Shown here one piece after another: positions 19,421 to 39,429 of a stretch of 63,440 bases of DNA. The stretch's first letter is position 1. Every line of letters starts with the position of its first letter. The notes beneath the pieces were generated by a model. The model saw nothing but the letters and a program-made list of their open reading frames with translations, searched no databases and had not been told where the DNA came from. The stretch is taken from the NCBI GenBank assembly GCA_030841105.1, contig JAVEDE010000093.1, positions 1 through 63,440 on the forward strand, in the 5' to 3' direction. A program made the position numbers and the translations under genes. This DNA is from Pyrinomonadaceae bacterium (GTDB taxonomy: Bacteria > Acidobacteriota > Blastocatellia > Pyrinomonadales > Pyrinomonadaceae).

Positions 19421-19459
19421 CGTCGTCGTTAAGACTGCGAAGACAGGTAGCACGTCGTC
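19400..19459 (+). repeat. 32-base tandem duplication at the protease gene end
   Basis: Two copies beginning AGACTGCGAAGACAGGTA at 19400 and 19432 agree at nearly all positions over 27 bases (TA against GC after the shared part, then ACGTCGTC). The first copy supplies the terminal codons and stop of the protease gene; the second lies in the spacer before the next gene. Confidence 0.75.
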
Positions 19460-19484
19460 TGAAATCCGCTCTTTGATAATTCCC

Positions 19485-22109
19485 ATGAACGATCACGAAC
19501 TGACCGCCGCCGGGCTGGCTGCGGTTGAAGACCTCCCGCGCGACGAGCCGCCCGCGTCTCGTCTGCCCCCGCATCTCGCCCCGCTCGCGGGTGGTGAGTG
19601 GGCAGTCTGGCGCACCTTCGCCTTGCGGGGCGCGGGCTTTCCCGCGACGCAAGTGCTCAAGCTGTCTGCCTCGGAATGTGCCGCCGTCGCGGACGAGGCC
19701 GTGAGGGCGGAAGCAGAGTTGCGCCGGGTCGCAGCGGAGTCGTTGCAGGCGCTCAGCCGCGCACGCTCGAACGCCGACGGCGCGCTGCTCGACCGTCTCG
19801 ACAAGTCGAGCAAGAAAATTAAACGGGGACTGCCGCCGGAACTGCCCGAAGGCGTCGAGCAACGCCAAACGCTCACGGAACGCTGGCACGCGGCGAACGC
19901 GCGTGCCGAAGCGGCGCGGGCGGAGTTTGAACAGGCGTTCAAGGTCGGCGTGGATAACATCTCGCAGGCGATCCGTGAAGCGGTCGGCGAACGCCAATTT
20001 CACGAGGCGGTGGTGTGGCAGAACCGGCGCGTGTGGCGCAGCGCGGTCGAGCCTCTGCTGCGCCAGAAGGACGACGCCGACGCCAACACGCGCGACTCGA
20101 AATCGCGGCAGCATCAGGAGGTGGTCGCCAGTTACGTCCAGCGATACTGCGTCAAGAACGACACCATCGGTTTCTTCGGCCCGGTCGGTTGGGGCGAGTT
20201 TGCTTCGCAGGGCGCGCCGTTGACGGTGAAGCCGGGTCGGAGTTTGATCGCGCAGCGAAATATTTATTTTGAATCGTGGGGCATTGATGCGCTCGCCGCG
20301 TCGCTGGCGAACGACAAAGCGCGCAAGCCGTGGCTCGCCCCGCGCCTGATGCCGTTCATCGGCGTGCGCGACGGCGTGCTCTACCTGCCGGGCAACAGTT
20401 CGCTCAAACTTTCAGAGGCAGAGGCGGCTGTGGTCGAGGCTTGCGACGGCGAACGCACGGCGCGTGAGTTGGCTCTCGAACTGATGCAAGTCGCCTCGCT
20501 CGGACTCAAGAGCGAGGCGGAAGTTTACGGCCTACTCGAATCGCTCAACGCCAAAGGGATCGTCGCGTGGACGCTCGAAGTTCCCGTTGACCGGCACGGC
20601 GAACGCAAGCTGCGACGATTGATCGAGCGCATCGAAGACGAGCCTCTGCGCGAGTCCGCGCTCGCCGCCCTCAACGAACTCGAAGAGGCGCGCGCGGCCG
20701 TCGCCGACGCGGCGGGCGACCCGGAGCGTCTCGACGCCGCGCTCGACGAATTGGAGTTGAAGTTCAGTCGCCTGACCGGCGCGGCGGCGACCAGAGGCGC
20801 GGGGCAGACTTACGCGGCGCGCACGCTTATCTACGAAGATTGCCGCCGCGATGTCGAAGTCGCGGTCGGGCCGCAGCTTTTGCAAGCGCTCGAACAGCCC
20901 CTCGCGTTGCTCCTCCAGAGCGCGCGTTGGGTGACATACGAGGTGGCCGCGCGTTACCGCAAGACCTTCGCCAACATCTACTCTGAGCTGGTGAAAAAAG
21001 GCGGCTCGAAAGAGGTCAGCGCGACGGACTTCTGGATCAAGGCCGATCAGTTTCTCTACAAAGACGGGACGCGTGTAGCCGATACGGTCATCCCCGATTT
21101 CCAAAAAAAATGGGCGGACGTGCTCGCGCTCCCGCCGGGGGAGCGGCAGGTCAACTACACGTGCGAAGAGTTGCGTGCGCGCGTGGGCAGGGCGTTCGCC
21201 GCGCCGCATCCCGGTTGGTCAACCGCGCGCAATCACAGCCCCGACATCATGATCGCCGCCGCCAGCGCCGAAGCCATCGAGCGCGGCGATTACCAGTTGG
21301 TGATGGGCGAGATTCACATCGGCTTCAACAACATCAACAGCAGCGTCTTTGTGCCGCAGCACCCGCGACCGGAGGAAATTCATCAGGCGGTCGAGGCAGA
21401 CTTCCCAGACCCCCGGCTCGTGCCCATCCTCCCGCGCTACTGGCCTGAGATGTCCGGTCGCATCAGCTTCGATCACGTCTCGCCGAAAAACTATCGCCTG
21501 CTCGTCACGCACGACGCGTGCGGCGTGCCGAAGTCGCAGGCGTTGCCTATCGGCTCGCTCGTCGTCACGGAGACAACCGACGGGTTGATCGTCAGGGATC
21601 GTGAGAACCGCGTGCGGTTCGGCATCATCGAGGCGTTCGCGGAATCGCTGTCGAGCCACGTCATCAACGTCTTCAGCATGTTGCCGCCCGGCGGCCACAC
21701 GCCGCGCGTGACGATAGATCGTCTGGTCGTCTGCCGCGAGTCGTGGCGTTTCAAGCCCGCGGAGTTTGAGTTCGCTTACGAGAAAGACGAAGCCGCGCGC
21801 TTTCTCGCCGCCCGCCGCTGGCGGCTCGAACACGAATTGCCGCGCTTCATGTTCGTCAAAACGAAGGTCGAAAGAAAACCTTTCTATCTGGATTTGGACA
21901 GCCCCGTCTACGTCAACATCTGCGCCAAGGCGATTCGCCGCGCGCATGAAAGCAGCAGCCACGCGAAGTCGCCGATTACGTTGACCGAGATGATTCCCGA
22001 TCACGGGCAGGCGTGGCTGCCGGACGCCGAAGGCAAACGTTACACCAGCGAACTGAGGATCGTGGCCGTTGACCTGACACACCGCCGCGCTCCCGAAGCA
22101 CGCCGCTGA
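19485..22109 (+). CDS. LanB-like lantibiotic dehydratase N-terminal-domain protein (PEARL-like)
   Basis: An 874-residue protein of the Lant_dehydr_N family. The hallmark YCVKNDTIGFFGPVGWGEF lies at about residues 220-238, and later landmarks are GEIHIGFNNINSSVF, RISFDHVSPKNYRL and RFMFVKTKVERKPFYLDLDSP. In class I lanthipeptide synthesis this domain transfers glutamate from glutamyl-tRNA to Ser/Thr; a separate domain then eliminates it. I see no C-terminal elimination domain, and the length fits the small LanB/PEARL enzymes that add amino acids from aminoacyl-tRNA to a carrier peptide. No precursor peptide gene is visible nearby. The ATG at 19485 has no clear ribosome site; TTG at 19473 is an alternative. 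It sits between the protease and the largest synthetase, so it is likely to act on the same product. Confidence 0.85.
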   Translation: MNDHELTAAGLAAVEDLPRDEPPASRLPPHLAPLAGGEWAVWRTFALRGAGFPATQVLKLSASECAAVADEAVRAEAELRRVAAESLQALSRARSNADGALLDRLDKSSKKIKRGLPPELPEGVEQRQTLTERWHAANARAEAARAEFEQAFKVGVDNISQAIREAVGERQFHEAVVWQNRRVWRSAVEPLLRQKDDADANTRDSKSRQHQEVVASYVQRYCVKNDTIGFFGPVGWGEFASQGAPLTVKPGRSLIAQRNIYFESWGIDALAASLANDKARKPWLAPRLMPFIGVRDGVLYLPGNSSLKLSEAEAAVVEACDGERTARELALELMQVASLGLKSEAEVYGLLESLNAKGIVAWTLEVPVDRHGERKLRRLIERIEDEPLRESALAALNELEEARAAVADAAGDPERLDAALDELELKFSRLTGAAATRGAGQTYAARTLIYEDCRRDVEVAVGPQLLQALEQPLALLLQSARWVTYEVAARYRKTFANIYSELVKKGGSKEVSATDFWIKADQFLYKDGTRVADTVIPDFQKKWADVLALPPGERQVNYTCEELRARVGRAFAAPHPGWSTARNHSPDIMIAAASAEAIERGDYQLVMGEIHIGFNNINSSVFVPQHPRPEEIHQAVEADFPDPRLVPILPRYWPEMSGRISFDHVSPKNYRLLVTHDACGVPKSQALPIGSLVVTETTDGLIVRDRENRVRFGIIEAFAESLSSHVINVFSMLPPGGHTPRVTIDRLVVCRESWRFKPAEFEFAYEKDEAARFLAARRWRLEHELPRFMFVKTKVERKPFYLDLDSPVYVNICAKAIRRAHESSSHAKSPITLTEMIPDHGQAWLPDAEGKRYTSELRIVAVDLTHRRAPEARR

Positions 22110-22286
22110 CCGAAGCGACCGCCGCCGCACTCGCTTTGGTTAGCATCAGCAACTCAAAACAACTCTCTACGCAGTCGTCGCTTCAGGCCGGGAGCGTCCG
22201 ACTGCCCGCCCACACGTCCAACAATTCAGCCACATGCTGAACTGTGCCGCGACGGCCATCAACAACGAACGAATCAGAGGTGGAAG

Positions 22287-34349
<12,063 letters not shown>

Positions 34350-34357
34350 GAGTCATC

Positions 34358-37300
34358 ATGTCGGAACAGAGGGCGGCGCAGCCGGAACAGACGGCGCGAC
34401 AAGACTTGATCATCTCAATGCTCGCGGACGTGTTGGCGCGTCTGTTCGGGCGACACGCGTCCGAGTTAGACCCTCACCTGCCCCTCATCAACATGGGCGC
34501 GGACTCGCTCTTTTTGCTGCAAGCCAGTCAGGCCATCAAGAAGACGTTCGACGTGAAAGTTCCTTTCCGCCTGCTGCTTGAAGAACTCTCGACCATCGAA
34601 GCCCTCGCGCATCATCTGGACGAAAAACTCCCGCCGACGTTTGCCGCGAACAAGACGACCGTCACCGCCGCCGCTGCGCCACCCGCCGCCCCGCCGCCAC
34701 AACTCGCGCCTGACAACAGCAAGCCGTCAGGCGGCGAAGCGACGCCCGAACCGACAGGCCGACGCGCGGCGACGCCGCAAGCCATCGAACGGCGGGAAAC
34801 GACTTTCGCCCACACGCCGCCGGTTGTGTCGGCGGAAGTGTCGAAAGCGGAGTCGCACGCCGTCACGCACGAGGGCGGCGCGGAGCACGACGATGCGCTG
34901 CAACAGATCATCGCGCAGCAACTACAGATCAGCGCGCACCAGCTTGAACTCATGTCGCAACAGTTGGAGTTGCTGCGCGGCGCAGAGTCCGTGACGGAGC
35001 AGCCGACCGCTTCCGAAAGTATTCAACTCGACACAGACGCCGCGCCGCCTTCGTCGCCAAACTTCGACGCGAGCGCGTCGGCCATCTCGGCAGCGGCGGA
35101 TGCATCTGTTAACCCGACGCGGGACGCTTCCGTTGACACGACGGCGGGCGGCGCAAGCGTCCGCGCGATTGAGCCGGACACGTTCGTGCCGTTCCAGCCT
35201 TTCAAGAAGAACGCGACCGCCGCGCTCGACGAACGCCAGCGGGCGCACCTCGAAGCTCTCATCACGCGCATCAACCGGCGCATGCCTCAGTCGAAGCAAC
35301 TCACGCAAACGTATCGTCCGGTGCTCGCCGACAGTCGCGCCGTCGCCGGATTCCGGCTGCTCTGGAAAGAGATGGCCTTCCCGCTCGTCATCGAGCGCGC
35401 CGCAGGCTCGCACATCTGGGACGTTGACGGCAACGAATACGTTGACATGAACATGGGCTTCGGGTCGCTCTTGTTCGGCCATTCGCCCTCGTTCATCATC
35501 GAGACTTTGCGGGAGCAACTCTCGAACGGCCTCCAACTCGGCCCGCAGGCGCACGTCGCGGGACGCGTCGCGCAGTTGATTTGCGAGTTGACGGGCGTCG
35601 AGCGCGCGGCCTTCTGCAATTCGGGGACGGAGGCCATCATGACGGCCTTGCGTCTGGCGCGCGCCGTGACGGGGCGTTCCAAGATCGCGCTCTTTGAAGG
35701 TTGCTATCACGGGACGTTCGACGGCGTGCTCGTCAGGGGCGACAAGAACGACGACGGCAGCCTGCGCGCCGTGCCGATGGCTCCCGGCGTGCCCGAGCAC
35801 ATGATCGAAGACGTGTTGTTGCTGAAATACAACAGCCCCGAATCCATCGAGACGTTGAAAGCGCACGCGCATGAACTCGCCGCCGTCTTGATCGAGCCGC
35901 CGCGCAGTCGCCGCCCGGACGTGCAGCCCAAAGCCTTCCTTCAAGAGTTGAGACGATTGACCGAGGCGTCGGGCATCGCTTTGATCTTCGACGAAGTGGT
36001 CACGGGCTTTCGCTTCCACCCCGGCGGCGCGCAGGCCATGTTCGACATCAAGGCCGATCTCGTCACCTACGGCAAGGCCGTCGCGGGCGGCCTTCCCGCC
36101 GCCGTGATCGCGGGGCGCGCAGCCTTTATGGACGCCGTGGACGGCGGCCAGTGGAACTACGGCGACAGTTCCTACCCCGAAGCTGACGTGACCTACTTCA
36201 CCGGCACGTATTTCAAACACCCGCTCATCATGCCCGCCCTGCTCGCGACGCTGAACTACGTCAAAGAGCGCGGCCTGAGTTTGCAGGAGGAGTTGGACGA
36301 GAAGACTGGTTACGTGGTTGACACGGTCAATGCTTATCTCGAAGAGACGCAGACGCCGATGAAGGTGGTGCGCCTCGGTTCACTCTTCCGTTTTCTCTAT
36401 CCGGGCGAGTTGAAATACGCCGACCTCTTCTACTATCACCTGTTGGAGAAGGGCGTTTACCTGTCCGAGACGCGCAACTTCTTCATGTCTTCGGCGCACA
36501 CCGCCGCCGACCTCGAACACCTGATCCGCGCCGTGCGTGAAAGCGTCGAAGAGATGCGCGAGGGCGGCTTTCTGCCCGGCGTTGCTCCCGTTGCTCCCGG
36601 CGATGCCGCCGCGAAGGGAAGCGCGAAGGGAAGCGCGAACGGGAGCGCGAAGGGGAGCGCGAACGGCCACGCAGTTTTGCCGTTCGCGCCTTCGGCCAAC
36701 GCGCCGTCTGCCGCCGCCATCGCAGCCGCGCCCACTGCGACCGCTGCGCCCTCTGCCGCCGGGGCGCGCGTGCCGCTGACGGAGTCGCAGAAACAGGTCT
36801 GGGCGCTCGCGCAGTTGAGCGAGGAAGGCGCACGCGCATACAACCTCTCCACCGGCCTGCGGCTGCGCGGGCAGTTGAACGTGGACGCGTTGCGTTCCGC
36901 CTTCCAACAGGTCGTTGATCGCCACGAGGCTCTACGCGCGACCTTTAGCCCTGCGGGCGACTATCAAGAGATCGCCCCCGCGTTGAAGGTCAACGCGCCG
37001 CTGATTGATTTCTCGCAGTCCGCGCCGTCAGAGCGCGAGGCAGAGGTGGCGACGTGGTTGCGCGAAGAGGCGCAGCGCGAATTTGATCTGACACACGGCC
37101 CTCTGCTCAAAGCCTTCATCCTCAAACTGGAAGCAGACCGGCACGTCTTCGTGCTTACCGCACATCATCTCATCACGGATGGCTGGTCTTTCGGAACTCT
37201 GCTCGGTGAGTTGAAGGAACTCTACTCTGCGACGTGCCGGGGCGTGCCCTGCGAGTTGCGACCGCCGAAACGGTTCAGCGAGTACGCGCGGCAACAGGCG

Positions 37301-38176
37301 GCCAAGCAGGGGGGCGCGGAGATGGCCGACGCCGAAGCGTTCTGGCTGAATCAATTCGCCGACGCACGCCCCGTCCTGAACTTGCCGACCGATTGGCCGC
37401 GCGCCGACGTGCAGACGTTTGAAGGCGCGCAGGAGCGTCTGGAACTGCATCCCGATCTCGGCGCGGGCTTGAAAACTCTCGGCGCGCGCGAGGGCTGCAC
37501 GCAATTCATGATCTTGCTGGCCGCCTTCAAGGTGTTGCTGCACCACCTGACGGATCAGCACGACCTCGTCGTCGGCATCCCTTCGGCGGGTCAGATCACG
37601 CCCGACGGCGGTTACCTGATCGGGTATTGCGTCAACCTCTTGCCGCTGCGTAGTCGGGTCGAAGACAGCATGACTTTCAGCGGCTACCTGAATTCGTTGA
37701 AGGGCGTGCTGGCCGACGCCTACGACTATCAGGACTATCCTTTCAGCAAACTGCTCAAGCGTCTGAACCTCCCGCGCGTGCCCGGCCGCTCGCCGCTCGT
37801 CGAGGCCGTGTTCAATCTCGACCGCGCCGGGGCTAGCCCGAACTTCCACGGCCTCGACGTAGAAGTCGTCCCCAATCACAACCACTCGTCAAAGTTCGAC
37901 GTCACCTTCGACGTGACCGAGACGCAGACGAATCTCACGCTGGATTGCGAGTACGCCGTCTCGCTGTTCGAGCGCGAGACCGCGCGCCTCTGGATGCAAC
38001 TCTACGAGACGATCCTGCGCGCCGCGGTCGCCCGCCCCGACATCACCATCGCCGAACTGCGCGCCGAACTGCGCGCGGCCACCGAAGACAAACAGGCGGC
38101 GCAGCGGCAGGAACTCGAACAGGTGCAACTCAAAAAGATCAGCACGATGAGACGCAAGGCCGTGCAGCGTTCGTAA
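34358..38176 (+). CDS. ACP-aminotransferase-C protein (beta-amination module)
   Basis: A 1272-residue protein, nine bases after the preceding stop, with GGAG overlapping it. It has an acyl carrier domain (Ser in NMGADSLFLLQ, about residue 50), a helix QQIIAQQLQISAHQLELMSQ (about 180-205) similar to the end of the upstream protein, a class III PLP aminotransferase (about 300-770; DEVVTGFR near 545, Lys in LVTYGKAVAGG near 572) of the glutamate-1-semialdehyde-aminomutase-like type found in mycosubtilin and iturin synthases, a linker of GSAKGSAN repeats, and a final C domain (805-1240; HHLITDGWS near 936). The aminotransferase should replace the beta-keto group left by the KS-AT extension with an amine on the ACP. 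The C domain then passes the chain to the next synthetase. Confidence 0.92.
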   Translation: MSEQRAAQPEQTARQDLIISMLADVLARLFGRHASELDPHLPLINMGADSLFLLQASQAIKKTFDVKVPFRLLLEELSTIEALAHHLDEKLPPTFAANKTTVTAAAAPPAAPPPQLAPDNSKPSGGEATPEPTGRRAATPQAIERRETTFAHTPPVVSAEVSKAESHAVTHEGGAEHDDALQQIIAQQLQISAHQLELMSQQLELLRGAESVTEQPTASESIQLDTDAAPPSSPNFDASASAISAAADASVNPTRDASVDTTAGGASVRAIEPDTFVPFQPFKKNATAALDERQRAHLEALITRINRRMPQSKQLTQTYRPVLADSRAVAGFRLLWKEMAFPLVIERAAGSHIWDVDGNEYVDMNMGFGSLLFGHSPSFIIETLREQLSNGLQLGPQAHVAGRVAQLICELTGVERAAFCNSGTEAIMTALRLARAVTGRSKIALFEGCYHGTFDGVLVRGDKNDDGSLRAVPMAPGVPEHMIEDVLLLKYNSPESIETLKAHAHELAAVLIEPPRSRRPDVQPKAFLQELRRLTEASGIALIFDEVVTGFRFHPGGAQAMFDIKADLVTYGKAVAGGLPAAVIAGRAAFMDAVDGGQWNYGDSSYPEADVTYFTGTYFKHPLIMPALLATLNYVKERGLSLQEELDEKTGYVVDTVNAYLEETQTPMKVVRLGSLFRFLYPGELKYADLFYYHLLEKGVYLSETRNFFMSSAHTAADLEHLIRAVRESVEEMREGGFLPGVAPVAPGDAAAKGSAKGSANGSAKGSANGHAVLPFAPSANAPSAAAIAAAPTATAAPSAAGARVPLTESQKQVWALAQLSEEGARAYNLSTGLRLRGQLNVDALRSAFQQVVDRHEALRATFSPAGDYQEIAPALKVNAPLIDFSQSAPSEREAEVATWLREEAQREFDLTHGPLLKAFILKLEADRHVFVLTAHHLITDGWSFGTLLGELKELYSATCRGVPCELRPPKRFSEYARQQAAKQGGAEMADAEAFWLNQFADARPVLNLPTDWPRADVQTFEGAQERLELHPDLGAGLKTLGAREGCTQFMILLAAFKVLLHHLTDQHDLVVGIPSAGQITPDGGYLIGYCVNLLPLRSRVEDSMTFSGYLNSLKGVLADAYDYQDYPFSKLLKRLNLPRVPGRSPLVEAVFNLDRAGASPNFHGLDVEVVPNHNHSSKFDVTFDVTETQTNLTLDCEYAVSLFERETARLWMQLYETILRAAVARPDITIAELRAELRAATEDKQAAQRQELEQVQLKKISTMRRKAVQRS

Positions 38177-38239
38177 CAACGCGGAGGCGGCAAACGAGCG
38201 CGCCTGTCGTAATCAGGCGGCGCGCGGGGCGAAGACCGG

Positions 38240-39007
38240 ATGATCGCGAAGATGTCTTCAACTCCGTGGCTTGGCCGCTTCAAGCCGAACCCGCGTGCGC
38301 GCCTGCGCCTGTTCTGCTTTCCCTACGCGGGCGGCGGCACGCTGGCCTTCCGCGGTTGGGCTGAACAACTTCCCGACGACGTCGAAATCTGCCCGGTGCA
38401 ATTGCCGGGGCGCGAGCACCGGATGCGAGAACCCGCGTTCACGCGCATCCCGGCCATCGTCGAAGCCGCCGCCGAATCTCTGCTCCCACATCTCGACAAA
38501 CCCTTCGCCTTCTTCGGTCACAGCATGGGCGCGTTCATCAGCTTCGACCTCGCGCGGCAGTTGCGCGCACGTCACGGGATCGCGCCCGCAGGGTTGTTCG
38601 TGTCGGGTTGCCGCGCGCCACACCTCAAGCGGAAACGACCGCCGACCTACGATCTGCCCGAGTCCGAATTTATGAACGAACTGCGCTCGCTGAACGGCAC
38701 GCCGCGCGAGTTGCTCGACAGCCCCGATCTGATGCGCGTGCTGCTCCCGCTGCTGCGCGCCGACTTTGAAGCGTCGGAAACTTATGCCTACAGCGCGGGC
38801 GCGCAACTCGATTGCCCCATCAACGCCTTTGGCGGCACGGAAGACCCGGAAGTGGAGCGGCGCGACATCAGGGAATGGTGCGAGCACACGACCGCCGCCT
38901 TCGCCCTGAAAATGTTTCCCGGCGATCACTTCTTTCTACAGTCGGCGCGACCACTGTTACTAACTGCCCTCGCCCAACAACTACGACAACTCGCCACACA
39001 AATCTGA
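38240..39007 (+). CDS. Type II (editing) thioesterase
   Basis: A 255-residue alpha/beta hydrolase: RLFCFPYAGGGTLAFRGWA near residue 23, catalytic Ser in FFGHSMGAFIS (about 93), Asp in FGGTEDPEV, and His in FPGDHFFLQ. These match the GrsT/SrfAD-type enzymes that free carrier proteins from wrong acyl groups. ATG at 38240 or 38252 may be the start; both give an intact domain. It lies within the synthetase operon, 63 bases after the aminotransferase protein. Confidence 0.95.
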   Translation: MIAKMSSTPWLGRFKPNPRARLRLFCFPYAGGGTLAFRGWAEQLPDDVEICPVQLPGREHRMREPAFTRIPAIVEAAAESLLPHLDKPFAFFGHSMGAFISFDLARQLRARHGIAPAGLFVSGCRAPHLKRKRPPTYDLPESEFMNELRSLNGTPRELLDSPDLMRVLLPLLRADFEASETYAYSAGAQLDCPINAFGGTEDPEVERRDIREWCEHTTAAFALKMFPGDHFFLQSARPLLLTALAQQLRQLATQI

Positions 39008-39048
39008 CGGACGCGCCCCGCGTCGTCGGTTCACGGAGGTAACTACAG

Positions 39049-39363
39049 ATGGCTTACGTTGCAGCAAGAAACGAAACGGAAGAACAACTCACGCGGATGT
39101 GGCAGCAAGTGCTCGAAGTGGATCAGGTGGGCGTCGAAGACAACTACTTCGAGTTGGGCGGCGATTCCATCACGGCCACTCAACTCATCTCCCGCATCAA
39201 CGACGCCTTCGCCGTCCATCTCTCCTTACACACATTTTTCGACTCGCCGACCGTCGCGGAGATGGCCTTGGTGATCGTGCAGGCGCAGGCGGCCGATGCC
39301 GACTCCGAAGCGATCACACGCCTGCTCGCGGAAATCAAGCAGGAGTCCGGCAGCGAGGTTTGA
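39049..39363 (+). CDS. Free-standing peptidyl carrier protein
   Basis: A 104-residue protein with GGAGG eight to ten bases before the ATG. The 4'-phosphopantetheine attachment Ser lies in YFELGGDSITATQLIS (about residue 42), and the rest is the usual four-helix domain with a charged C-terminal tail (AITRLLAEIKQESGSE). No free-standing A domain is present in the window to load it, so it must be loaded in trans by one of the modular A domains or by another enzyme. Its position between an upstream protein ending in C and a downstream protein starting with a defective C is notable. Confidence 0.93.
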   Translation: MAYVAARNETEEQLTRMWQQVLEVDQVGVEDNYFELGGDSITATQLISRINDAFAVHLSLHTFFDSPTVAEMALVIVQAQAADADSEAITRLLAEIKQESGSEV

Positions 39364-39429
39364 TTGACGCCGGGAGAAGTTTTCGTGCACGCGCAAAAAA
39401 CTCGAACCCGAGGGAGCGTTTAGCAAGTT

